A DNA stretch of 36,984 nt from CAZWRV01 sp964636325 (lineage in GTDB: Bacteria > Verrucomicrobiota > Lentisphaeria > Victivallales > GWF2-50-93), in the NCBI GenBank assembly GCA_964636325.1, contig CAZWRV010000062.1, positions 1 to 36,984 of the forward strand. Direction: 5' to 3'. Below the pieces are notes generated by a model. The model did not search any database. It saw only the letters and a list, made by a program, of their open reading frames with translations, and had not been told where the DNA came from. Positions 15,508 to 23,331 of the stretch are shown here, in pieces. Position 1 is the first letter of the stretch. Each line of letters starts with the position of its first letter. Position numbers and translations under genes: made by a program.

Positions 15508-18500
15508 ATGAACTTTTCAATCGCAATGTGGAACGCGAAGATCCCGGCTTTCGCCAGGGCGGCGGCGCGTCTTCCGGACGACAGATTCCTCATACGCTCC
15601 CTCAACGAGCTGGACGACGAAAAATGCCGCAGCGAGTTCTTCGCATGGACGGAGGCCAACGCCGACGTCCTGCTCGTCTACCGCACGAAGGGGGACGTGT
15701 GGACGGAACTCGAAGCCCCGGTCAGGTCGCTTTCCGGAAAAGTCAAGACCCTGAGCGTCGGCAGGGATCCGGAGGACTGGGCGCTCTCCAACCAGCCGCC
15801 CGCCCTCCTGGCGAGGCTCCAGGAATACGTCGCGTACGACGGCGACGAAAACACCTTTTCCATGCTCAGGCTGATCATGAAGGAGCTGGGCGGCAGGGAC
15901 ATCGAAGTGCCGCCGCCCGTCAAAATCCCTTGGGATGGGATCTGGTTTCCGGGCGCAGGCATGACGTTCAGGGATCTGGGCGGATTCCTGGGTTGGGCCG
16001 TTCCCTCGGGCAACTTTGAAGACGGCGCGGCCACCGTGGGGATTTACTTCTACAGATCGTGCTGGGCGTCCGGCAACACCGCGCATGTCGAAGCGCTGAT
16101 CTGCGAACTTCGCAGGAGAGGCTGCAACGCGGTGCCTGTCTTCTCGATGGGCTCCTTCGCGGGGATCCGCGACGGAGCCAGGCATCCTCGAGAGATATTC
16201 TCCTCCTGCTTCATGAAGGACGGGCGTTCCGCAGTCGATGCCGTGCTCGACTTGGAGTCGTTCTTCCTGGGCGACAGGGAGCATCCCGGCGTTGAGATAT
16301 GCAGGATTCTCGGCGTGCCTGTGCTAAACGGTATCGTAAGCTACCGGCAGAGCCGCCGGCAGTGGCTGGCCAATCCCCAGGGAATAGCGAGGTCTCTCCC
16401 AATGACCGTATGCGGCCCGGAGTTCGACGGCGTCGCGGAGCCGCTGGTCGTTGCGGCGGTCAGAAAAGACTCCTTGAACGGCGTCGAGTTCGAGCAGTAC
16501 GAAGCCATACCTGACCGGGTGAGCCGCGCTGTTGACAGACTGCTAGGGTGGGCCCGCCTCGGCCGCAAGCCTCCGCCGCAGCGCAAGATAGCATTCATCC
16601 TCCACAGCAACCCATGCGCGTCGGCGGAGGCGACAGTCGGCGGAGGGGCGAAGCTCGACACGCTCGAAAGCGTGGCACGGATACTCAGGGCGATGAAAAG
16701 GGCAGGCTACCGCGTGAAGGCTCCGAAAAACGGGAAGGCGCTGATCAACAAGATCGTGGAGCGGAAGGCGCTGAGCGAGTTCCGCTGGACAAGCTCTGCG
16801 GAAATCGTCCGGAAAGGCGGCGCGCTTGACCTTCTTGAAAAGGAGCGCTACTCAAGGTGGTTCGACAAGCTCGACGAATCTGTGCGGAGGAAAGTCGCCG
16901 ACGCCTGGGGGAATCCGCCCGGAGAGGAGAAGGACGGCATCCCCGCCGCCATGATCCACGAGGGAAGGATAATAGTGTCCGGAATCTCCCTCGGCAACGC
17001 GGTCGTATGCGTGCAGCCAAAGCGCGGCTGCGCAGGCGCCCGCTGCGACGGCCGGGTCTGCAAGATACTCCACGATCCGACCGTCCCCCCGACCCACCAA
17101 TACATCGCCACCTACAGATGGATTGAAGAGGAGTTCAAGGCGGATTGCATCGTGCACGTGGGGACGCATGGCAACTTGGAATTTCTGCCGGGCAAGTCGG
17201 TCGGCCTCTCCGGTTCCTGCTTCCCGGACATCTGTCTCGGAGGCGTTCCGCACCTTTACATTTACAACGCCGACAATCCGCCGGAGGGTGTCGTCGCGAA
17301 GAGGCGCAGCCTCGCCGTCCTTGTGGACCACATGCAGACGCCCATGGACGGAGCAGGGACATACAATGAATTAGCGGAGATTGAAAGGCTGCTCGAGGAG
17401 CATCAGAAGGCTTCGCTTCAGGATCGCGCCCGGGCGCACTTCATCGAACACAAGGTTGTAGAGCTTGCGCGGAAGTGCGGGCTCATGGACGAGTTCCGCG
17501 AACTTCGCAGAAACGAGGACGGACATTTCGAGTTTGACGAGCTGTCGGGACTCCTGCACGGGAAGATATTCCAGCTCAAGAACTCCAGAATCCCGAAAGG
17601 CATGCACGTGTTCGGGAAAATCCCGGACGGCAGGAAACGAGCCGAAATGATCTACTCGATCATGCGCCATTCGACGGAGGGCGGAAAATCGTTCCGGCAT
17701 GACCTGGCGGCGGCGCTCGGCCATGACTTCGAGGCTCTTCTGACCGGAAGCAAGGACTCCCCTGAGAAGCACGCCGCGGTTGATGAAATAGACAAGACAG
17801 GAAGAAAGATAGTCTCGATGATTCTCGCCGAAAAGACGCCGCGTACCCGCCGCGACAAGGCGTGTCTCGCCGCGGTCGGCGCCCATGTCCCGAAAATCCG
17901 GGACATAGGAAGGCGCATCGCCGAGTCCAAGGAGATCGAGGCGCTTCTGGAGGGCTTCGACGCGCGCTACATCCCCAGCGGACCCGCCGGCCTGATCACC
18001 AGGGGAAGGGACGACGTCCTTCCCACCGGCAGGAACTTCTACTCGCTTGATCCCCGCTCCGTCCCCAGCCGCAGTGCGTTCGAGATCGGGAAAAGGCTCA
18101 ATACCGCCCTGCTTGCGAAGTTCGCAGAAGGCGGCGGCAGGATGCCGGAGAACATAGCGTTCTACTGGATGGCGAACGACATCATGTGGTCGGACGGAGA
18201 GGTGATGTCGCAGATTCTTGACCTTATCGGCTGCGAGCCGGAATGGGACTCGGCAGGGCGCGTCTCAGGCTTCAATATCGTCGCCGCGGAAAATCTGCCC
18301 AGGCCCAGGATAGACGTGACCGTGAGGGTGTCAGGAATCACCAGGGACAACTTCCCTTCGTGCGTCGAGCTTGTTGACGAGGCGATACAGGCGGTAGCCG
18401 GGCTGGATGAGCCGCCGGAGATCAATATGATCCGCAAGCACGCGCTGGACTTCGTCGGCGGGGATGCCGCCCGCCTCCGCGAGGAGGAAGCTTTCAGGCA

Positions 18501-19323
18501 GGCGACGTTCAGGATATTCGCCGCCCAGCCGGGCTCGTATCAGGCGGGCGTCCAGCTCGCCGTATACGCGTCCGCGTGGAAGGATCAGAAGGATCTCGCC
18601 GACATCTTTCTTTATTGGAACGGATACGCTTACGGAAAGGGGCACTACGGGGTCAAAGCGCACGACAAGCTCAGGCAGAACCTCAAGACGGTCGATATGA
18701 CATACAACAAGACCGCCTCCGACGAGAGCGACCTTTTCGGCTGCTGCTGCTATTTCGGGACGCAGGGCGGGATGACCGCCGCGGCACGGAGCATCACGGG
18801 AAGAGAGGTGCCCGGCTACTACGGCGACACGCGCGAGCCGGTCAGCGTGGATGTCAGAACCTTGGAACAGGAAATCCAAAGGGTCGCCCGCACCAAGCTG
18901 CTCAACCCCAAATGGATTGAAGGGATGAAGAGGCACGGCTACAAGGGCGCCGGCGACATATCGAAGGGGATAGGGAGGGTTTATGGATGGGAGGCGTCCG
19001 CGAACGCCGTCGCCGACTGGATTTTCGACGGGATAACGGACACGTTCGTCCTCGACGGACAGATGAAAGCATGGTTCCAGGAAAACAACAAGTGGGCCCT
19101 CGAAGAGATATCGCGCAGGCTGGTCGAGGCGCACGAAAGGGGTCTCTGGCAGACCGATGAGGAAAGATGGGAGAGCCTAAAGGAAGCGTGCCTGGAAATA
19201 GAAGGCTGGATGGAGGAGGACTGCGGGGAATTCGCCTCCGAGGTCCAGGGCTCCGGCATAGACATAATATCCACCGCGGATGTCGCGGCATGGAAGAGCA
19301 GGATGGAAGAAGCATTGAAGTGA
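15508..19323 (+). CDS. cobN: CobN/ChlH-type chelatase large subunit
   Basis: A 1271-residue protein of the cobaltochelatase/magnesium chelatase large-subunit family, the part that holds the tetrapyrrole and inserts the metal. Recognisable blocks are RGCNAVPVFSMGSFAG, the central HVGTHGNLEFLPGKSVGLSG, FYSLDPRSVPSRSAFEIG and RISGFNIV/VTVRVSGITRDNFPS-like segments near the C-terminus. No signal peptide or membrane segment is seen, so it is cytosolic. The length agrees with CobN (about 1250-1400). The ATG at 15508 has AAAGG upstream; a GTG at 15487 would add seven residues. Context: importer genes upstream and ChlI/ChlD-like partner subunits downstream. The likely activity is ATP-driven cobalt insertion into hydrogenobyrinate a,c-diamide; a role in removing metal from imported haem, as described for CobN-like HmuS, is an alternative because no other cobalamin synthesis gene is in view. 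Confidence 0.9.
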   Translation: MNFSIAMWNAKIPAFARAAARLPDDRFLIRSLNELDDEKCRSEFFAWTEANADVLLVYRTKGDVWTELEAPVRSLSGKVKTLSVGRDPEDWALSNQPPALLARLQEYVAYDGDENTFSMLRLIMKELGGRDIEVPPPVKIPWDGIWFPGAGMTFRDLGGFLGWAVPSGNFEDGAATVGIYFYRSCWASGNTAHVEALICELRRRGCNAVPVFSMGSFAGIRDGARHPREIFSSCFMKDGRSAVDAVLDLESFFLGDREHPGVEICRILGVPVLNGIVSYRQSRRQWLANPQGIARSLPMTVCGPEFDGVAEPLVVAAVRKDSLNGVEFEQYEAIPDRVSRAVDRLLGWARLGRKPPPQRKIAFILHSNPCASAEATVGGGAKLDTLESVARILRAMKRAGYRVKAPKNGKALINKIVERKALSEFRWTSSAEIVRKGGALDLLEKERYSRWFDKLDESVRRKVADAWGNPPGEEKDGIPAAMIHEGRIIVSGISLGNAVVCVQPKRGCAGARCDGRVCKILHDPTVPPTHQYIATYRWIEEEFKADCIVHVGTHGNLEFLPGKSVGLSGSCFPDICLGGVPHLYIYNADNPPEGVVAKRRSLAVLVDHMQTPMDGAGTYNELAEIERLLEEHQKASLQDRARAHFIEHKVVELARKCGLMDEFRELRRNEDGHFEFDELSGLLHGKIFQLKNSRIPKGMHVFGKIPDGRKRAEMIYSIMRHSTEGGKSFRHDLAAALGHDFEALLTGSKDSPEKHAAVDEIDKTGRKIVSMILAEKTPRTRRDKACLAAVGAHVPKIRDIGRRIAESKEIEALLEGFDARYIPSGPAGLITRGRDDVLPTGRNFYSLDPRSVPSRSAFEIGKRLNTALLAKFAEGGGRMPENIAFYWMANDIMWSDGEVMSQILDLIGCEPEWDSAGRVSGFNIVAAENLPRPRIDVTVRVSGITRDNFPSCVELVDEAIQAVAGLDEPPEINMIRKHALDFVGGDAARLREEEAFRQATFRIFAAQPGSYQAGVQLAVYASAWKDQKDLADIFLYWNGYAYGKGHYGVKAHDKLRQNLKTVDMTYNKTASDESDLFGCCCYFGTQGGMTAAARSITGREVPGYYGDTREPVSVDVRTLEQEIQRVARTKLLNPKWIEGMKRHGYKGAGDISKGIGRVYGWEASANAVADWIFDGITDTFVLDGQMKAWFQENNKWALEEISRRLVEAHERGLWQTDEERWESLKEACLEIEGWMEEDCGEFASEVQGSGIDIISTADVAAWKSRMEEALK

Positions 19324-19340
19324 CAGGAGTGTAAAAGAGC

Positions 19341-20435
19341 ATGGACTACAGGAGGATGATCTACCCGTTCACGGCCATCGTCGGGCAGGAGAAGATGAAG
19401 CTGGCGCTGCTATTGAACGCGCTCAATCCCGCGATCGGCGGAGTCCTGATACGCGGGCACCGTGGAACCGCCAAGTCGACCGCCGCAAGATCGCTTGCGA
19501 AGCTTCTTCCCGAGATTGCCGTCGTAAAGGGATGCCCGTTCAACTGCGATCCGGACGACGCCGAACATCTCTGCCCGCAGTGCAATGAAAGGAAGAGGCA
19601 GGGGGCCTTGCTCGAACGCTTCCGGCGGAAGATGTCGGTCGTCACCCTTCCGCTCGGTTCCTCCGAGGACAGGGTGCTGGGAACAATTGACATCGAGAAG
19701 GCTATCAGGAAGGGCGAAAAGCAGTTCGAGCCCGGAGTGCTGGCCCGGGCCAACAGGGGTGTCCTTTACGTGGACGAGGTCAATTTGCTCGACGACCATA
19801 TCGTGGACATCCTTCTTGATGCCGCCGCCATGGGCGTAAACACGGTCGAGCGCGAGGGGATATCCTTTTCGCACCCGTCCCGCTTCATCCTGATCGGCAC
19901 CATGAACCCGGAGGAGGGCGAGCTGAGGCCGCAGCTCCTCGACAGGTTCGGGCTCTGCGTCGACATCGAGGGCGAAAACGACATAGCGGTCCGCTCCGAA
20001 ATAATCAGGAACAGGATGGAATACGAGAAGGATGCCGAGTCCTTCATCATGCGCTTCGAGAAGGCGGAGCAGGAGCTGAGAGAGCACATTGTGAAGGCGC
20101 AGGGAATCCTTCCCGTAGTCTCATGCCCGGAAAGCGCCGTCCGGCTCGCCGCCCAGATATGCCTCGACATGAACGCCGACGGCCACAGGGCCGACATCGT
20201 ACTCGTCAAGGCGGCATCTTCGCTTGCGGCATACAAGCTTAAGAATCTTGTGGCCCCGGACGACGTCTACGAAGCCGCGGAGCTTGTCCTGCCCCACAGG
20301 ATGCACAAGCGGGAGAACAGGCGGTCGGGCGGCCGCAGGGAGGAGTTCCAGAAGCGCCTCGACGAGCATAAGGGAGGAAAGCGCGAGGAGAAGAAAAAGG
20401 GGGACGAGGATCACGAAAAAAAAAAGATTCTTTGA
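19341..20435 (+). CDS. chlI: ChlI/BchI-type AAA+ chelatase subunit (zero-frame product)
   Basis: A 364-residue AAA+ ATPase: MIYPFTAIVGQEKMKLALLLN start, Walker A GHRGTAKS (39-47), a Cys cluster (CPFNC..CPQC at 65-81), Walker B VLYVDEVNLL (141-150), sensor block IGTMNPEEGELRPQLLDRFG and Arg-finger region. It forms the hexameric motor of Mg/Co chelatase. The C-terminus becomes a Lys/Glu-rich linker (RRSGGRREEFQKRLDEHKGG) rather than a folded end, exactly where longer ChlD proteins carry the linker to their VWA domain. It ends EKKKIL-stop immediately after a run of ten A. This tail and the slippery site suggest that the frame is also the N-terminal part of a 655-residue ChlD made by -1 frameshifting. 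Confidence 0.92.
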   Translation: MDYRRMIYPFTAIVGQEKMKLALLLNALNPAIGGVLIRGHRGTAKSTAARSLAKLLPEIAVVKGCPFNCDPDDAEHLCPQCNERKRQGALLERFRRKMSVVTLPLGSSEDRVLGTIDIEKAIRKGEKQFEPGVLARANRGVLYVDEVNLLDDHIVDILLDAAAMGVNTVEREGISFSHPSRFILIGTMNPEEGELRPQLLDRFGLCVDIEGENDIAVRSEIIRNRMEYEKDAESFIMRFEKAEQELREHIVKAQGILPVVSCPESAVRLAAQICLDMNADGHRADIVLVKAASSLAAYKLKNLVAPDDVYEAAELVLPHRMHKRENRRSGGRREEFQKRLDEHKGGKREEKKKGDEDHEKKKIL

Positions 20436-20475
20436 GGGATGCGAAACACGACAGCCGCGGCTCCATGACGCTTCC
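20397..20475 (+). promoter_or_regulatory. Candidate programmed -1 ribosomal frameshift site joining ChlI to ChlD
   Basis: Ten A at 20416-20425 followed by G create the heptamer A AAA AAG (20420-20426), in the correct zero-frame phase (AAA AAG). An internal SD-like GGGGGACGAGGA ends nine bases upstream (20410). Eleven bases downstream an imperfect stem GGATGCG/CGCTTCC (20437-20443 with 20469-20475, one mismatch) encloses AGCCGCGGCT. A slip of -1 avoids the TGA at 20433-20435 and continues as EKKKDSLRDAKHD into the VWA frame. Insertion of one A by transcriptional slippage gives the same frame. Confidence 0.75.
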
Positions 20476-21307
20476 GCCTGACAGCGCCTATACGTCCGCC
20501 CCGTTCCTGGTCAGGGATTCCGGACGGCGGGGAAGCCGGGCGGGCCGCCGCGTCAAGTGCAACGCCGACAGCAGGCGGGGAAGCTATGTCCGCAGCCGGA
20601 CGCCGCATGGGAAAATCGCCGACGTGGCCCTGGACTCCACGATCAGGTCGGCGGTCTCCAGGCCGAAGCTCAAGCAGGAAGGCGGCGGACTGGCGGTCGG
20701 TATTTCAACAGAGGACATCAGGGTCAAAGTCAGGCGCAGGAAGCACGGAGCGTCCGTCGTCTTCGTCCTCGACAGCAGCGGTTCGATGGGAGTCAACAGG
20801 CGGATGGCCGCCGTAAAGGGCGCCATCCTTTCCATGCTCGAGGACGCCTACCAGCGGCGCGACAGGATCGGACTGGTCGCCTTCCGCGGCGAGGGGGCGG
20901 AGGTCGTCCTCGAAATTACAAGGAGCGTCGATCTCGCCGAGCGGAAGCTGGCCGAAATTCCGACCGGAGGAAGGACGCCGCTCCTGCACGGCCTCTCCGT
21001 AGCGCAGGAAATCCTGCTCAAGGAGAAAAGCTCACGGCCGGACTCTGTTCTTGTGATGGTTCTCATATCGGACGGCAGGGCGAACGTGTCCGGGGACGGC
21101 AAGTCCGACCCGGCCGGCGAGCTGATGAATTTCTGCACGGCCTGGACGCCGGAGGAATGCACGAGGATAGTCATAGACACCGAGACCGGCCTCCTAAGGC
21201 ATGGAATGGCGAGGAAAATTTCAGAGTGGCTCGGAGCCGTATATTTCAAGCTCGAAGACCTCAGCTCGGAGGGGATAGTCCGGATAGTCTCAACATATTT
21301 GAGGTGA
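20432..21307 (+). CDS. chlD: ChlD/BchD-type VWA part of the chelatase medium subunit (probably expressed by frameshift)
   Basis: A 291-residue segment with a basic linker (RRGSRAGRRVKCNADSRRG), the conserved SYVRSRTPHGKIADVALDSTIRSA and a von Willebrand A domain with the MIDAS DSSGSMG (Asp114, Ser116, Ser118), TGGRTPLLHGL and VLISDGRANV. In ChlD proteins this follows an AAA+ domain in one chain; here the AAA+ domain is in the preceding frame. The only initiators are a TTG at 20432, overlapping the chlI stop, and an ATG at 20465. Neither has a ribosome binding site, whereas a -1 slippery heptamer lies just upstream. The expected full medium subunit is about 655 residues, normal for ChlD. It bridges the AAA+ ring to CobN. 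Confidence 0.85.
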   Translation: MRDAKHDSRGSMTLPPDSAYTSAPFLVRDSGRRGSRAGRRVKCNADSRRGSYVRSRTPHGKIADVALDSTIRSAVSRPKLKQEGGGLAVGISTEDIRVKVRRRKHGASVVFVLDSSGSMGVNRRMAAVKGAILSMLEDAYQRRDRIGLVAFRGEGAEVVLEITRSVDLAERKLAEIPTGGRTPLLHGLSVAQEILLKEKSSRPDSVLVMVLISDGRANVSGDGKSDPAGELMNFCTAWTPEECTRIVIDTETGLLRHGMARKISEWLGAVYFKLEDLSSEGIVRIVSTYLR

Positions 21308-22191
21308 TGCAATTGGATACGCACAGCATATCCAGCGTGGAAAGGCCTGCAATCCTGGTGGAAGACCTTGCCAAGAAATATCCCGGAGGGGCGCAGGCCT
21401 TGGACGGCCTTTCGTTCAGCGTTGGGAGCGGCGAGATTTTCGGATTCCTCGGCCCGAACGGCGCCGGCAAAACCACCGCGATCAGGATCATGTGCGGGCA
21501 GACGGCTCCGTCCTCCGGCCGGGTGGAGATTGACGGGCTCTGCATAGTCAAACGACATGTGCAGGCAAAGCTGCGCCTGGGAGTTTTAAGCCAGGACATG
21601 AATCTTGATCCGGATCTTTCAGCGGCGGAAAACCTTTTGATACACGGGCTGATTTTCAATATGGACATGGCGGACATCCGCAGAAGAATGTCCGAAATGC
21701 TCGACTTCGTCGGCCTGACCGACAGGCGGGATGCGGCGGTGAGAACTTTTTCCGGCGGCATGAAGCGCAGGCTCCAGATCGCCAGGGCCATGATGCACGA
21801 ACCCGCAATCCTCATGCTGGACGAGCCGACCGTCGGCCTCGACGCCCACGCCAGGCGCGAAATCTGGGCGGCCATCCGCAGGGCGAATTCATGGGGGACA
21901 ACCATCTTCCTGACCACCCACTACATCGAGGAGGCCGAGGCGATGTGCGGAAGGGTAGCGGTCATAGACTCCGGCAGGATCATCTCGTCCGGAACGCCCG
22001 CGTCTCTCGTCGCCGAGGCGGGGGTCTTCTCCGTGGACGTCCTCGAGAATGAAAGGATGGAAACCCGCATGTTCCCCTCCAGGGAGGATGCCCTGCGCTT
22101 CATCGAAACTCAGAACAGCTGCCTGACGATCAGGCATACAAGCCTCGAGGATTTTTTCCTTCAGGCAACCGGAAGGAGGATCGGACGGTGA
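21307..22191 (+). CDS. ABC-2 type exporter ATPase
   Basis: A 294-residue ATPase with Walker A GPNGAGKT (49-56), signature FSGGMKRRLQIARAMM, Walker B AILMLDEPTVGLDAHARREIW and switch His in LTTHYIEEAEAM; this pattern is that of DrrA/CcmA-like exporter ATPases, not importers. It pairs with the membrane protein encoded directly after it. The ATG overlaps the TGA of the chlD part (TGATG); a TTG at 21313 with GAGGTGAT upstream is an alternative start. The tight link to the chelatase genes suggests that the pair moves a tetrapyrrole, metal or cofactor-related compound, but the sequence alone does not tell the substrate. Confidence 0.92.
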   Translation: MQLDTHSISSVERPAILVEDLAKKYPGGAQALDGLSFSVGSGEIFGFLGPNGAGKTTAIRIMCGQTAPSSGRVEIDGLCIVKRHVQAKLRLGVLSQDMNLDPDLSAAENLLIHGLIFNMDMADIRRRMSEMLDFVGLTDRRDAAVRTFSGGMKRRLQIARAMMHEPAILMLDEPTVGLDAHARREIWAAIRRANSWGTTIFLTTHYIEEAEAMCGRVAVIDSGRIISSGTPASLVAEAGVFSVDVLENERMETRMFPSREDALRFIETQNSCLTIRHTSLEDFFLQATGRRIGR

Positions 22192-22922
22192 AGGCGTTCT
22201 GCGGCCTCCTCATAAGGGAGCTTCTGATAATCAGGCGACGGCTCCCGCGCCTCCTCGCGTCATGGACGGTGACGCCCGTTCTCTACATGCTCGCGTTCGG
22301 GTGGGGGATGGGAAGGGGGCTGTCTCAGGAGGGTCTTCCATACATGGCCTTCCTGATACCGGGTCTCATGGCGATGTCCTCGATGAACCAGAGCTTTGCA
22401 ATATCGTCGGAACTGAACGTGGCGCGCTTCTACTGGAAGATATTCGACCACTTCCAGTGCTCCCCGGTTCCTTTCACAACCATCGCAGCGGCGGAAGTGG
22501 CCGCAGCCTGCCTGAGAGGGCTGCTTTCGGCTCTGATAATCGCGGGGATCGCACTCTTCTTTGGGATCAGGATGAAGCTGGGAATTCTCCTGCTGGTGGG
22601 TCTGGTGCTGAATTCGCTGATCTTCGGCGCACTGGGCGTCGCGGCGGCGATGCTGATCCGCGGCCATTCGGATCAGATCATTCTTGCGAACTTCATCATC
22701 ACGCCGATGTCCTTCTTCTGCGGAACAGTCTTCTCTCTCGGATCGGTTCCCGCAGCCGTCCGGAATATGATCGAGCTTTTGCCGCTGACGTTCTCGGCGC
22801 GGGTCATCAGGGCCTCGGCGTTCGGACAGGATGTTTCGGCCTTGGACATTCTCGCCCTTGCGATCTTTGCCGTTGCGGCCTTCACGTTCGCCGTCCGTTC
22901 CGTCTCCAAAAGCAGGAATTGA
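22188..22922 (+). CDS. ABC-2 type exporter permease
   Basis: A 244-residue inner-membrane protein with six predicted segments, including VTPVLYMLAFGWGMGRGL, the motif YMAFLIPGLMAMSSMNQSF, and the region ANFIITPMSFFCGTVFSLGSVPAAVRNMIELLPLTFSARVIR typical of ABC2_membrane proteins. The GTG start overlaps the ATPase stop by four bases and has GGAAGGAGG upstream. It is the last gene of the 12.5-22.9 kb run. After it comes a CATGGG/CCCATG hairpin (near 22932-22949) without a T-run and then repeat sequence. Confidence 0.9.
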   Translation: MKAFCGLLIRELLIIRRRLPRLLASWTVTPVLYMLAFGWGMGRGLSQEGLPYMAFLIPGLMAMSSMNQSFAISSELNVARFYWKIFDHFQCSPVPFTTIAAAEVAAACLRGLLSALIIAGIALFFGIRMKLGILLLVGLVLNSLIFGALGVAAAMLIRGHSDQIILANFIITPMSFFCGTVFSLGSVPAAVRNMIELLPLTFSARVIRASAFGQDVSALDILALAIFAVAAFTFAVRSVSKSRN

Positions 22923-23011
22923 AGCCTCTTGCATGGGTGCCTCCCCATGTGTCGCTGCTGAACATCGTCCCAACAGCCGCACTTGGGCGCATTTTTTTCA
23001 ACTGCTGCACT

Positions 23012-23074
23012 TGGGATTATGGGAGGCGGATTGGCAATCCCACACTGCTGAATTCCCCTATCATGTTCACCGCC
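23012..23074. repeat. Diverged copy of the 6602-6670 repeat
   Basis: GGGATTATGGGAGG, GCAATCC and CCCCTATCATGTTCACCGCC appear in the same order as GGGATTAAGGAGG, GCAATCC and CCCCAGTCATGTTCACTGCC at 6602-6670. The left arm of the hairpin is lost in this copy. A 12-base direct repeat, GCYGCACTTGGG, also lies just upstream (around 22975 and 23005). Confidence 0.55.
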
Positions 23075-23097
23075 CGGCGGTTGCGGCCTTTTGGTTT

Positions 23098-23202
23098 TGC
23101 TCCGCACCCTTCGAGAACCTTCGATACCTCGGTATCGGCGGTCTCCGGAATGCGAAGCAAATTCCAAAATCTCCGCAATCAAAATGTAAAATTTTCAGCC
23201 TA
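23098..23202 (+). repeat. Dispersed ~105-bp repeat, copy A, upstream of the DUF134 operon
   Basis: The sequence runs TGCTCCGCA, two CCTTCGA units, a CGATACC/GGTATCG hairpin, GAATGCGAAGCAA and ATCTCCGCAATCAAAATGTA. Copy B at 35372-35460 shares the whole order with gaps. Copy C at 36930-36984 (minus strand) shares the last ~55 bases almost base for base. Copies A and C both lie directly upstream of a gene in the same orientation. Confidence 0.7.
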
Positions 23203-23274
23203 CAGCAGCACCGAATGTAAGACTGAGGCATTACTCCATGAGGCATTATTTTTATAAAATATTTGTCTCTGGCC

Positions 23275-23303
23275 TTGACAAGTTATGAACATATGTTTAT
23301 AAT
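23275..23303 (+). promoter_or_regulatory. Consensus sigma-70 promoter with palindromic operator
   Basis: TTGACA (23275-23280), exactly 17 bases, TATAAT (23298-23303): a perfect match to the housekeeping consensus in a GC-rich genome. The spacer and -10 are covered by the near-perfect palindrome TTATGAACATATGTTTATAA (23283-23302, 18 of 20 symmetric), a layout in which a repressor would block polymerase. The TGAACAT-core resembles ArsR/SmtB-type operators (inference). Two TGAGGCATTA direct repeats (23224-23233, 23239-23248) lie upstream of the -35. Confidence 0.8.
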
Positions 23304-23331
23304 TAATACAAAAAAGGAAAGGTTTTCCAAA

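Noticed and set aside
20432..20467. Independent translation start of the VWA protein at TTG 20432 or ATG 20465
   Set aside because: Neither has a ribosome binding site and both fall just after a correctly phased -1 slippery heptamer; frameshifting explains the layout better, although an independent start cannot be excluded.
23098..23202. CRISPR array or tRNA in the repeat-rich gap before DUF134
   Set aside because: No regular repeat-spacer spacing and no cloverleaf; the repeats are dispersed single copies.
22262..23257. 331-codon plus frame over the ABC-2 permease and the repeats after it
   Set aside because: Frame shadow of the permease followed by repeat sequence; no domain and no ribosome binding site.
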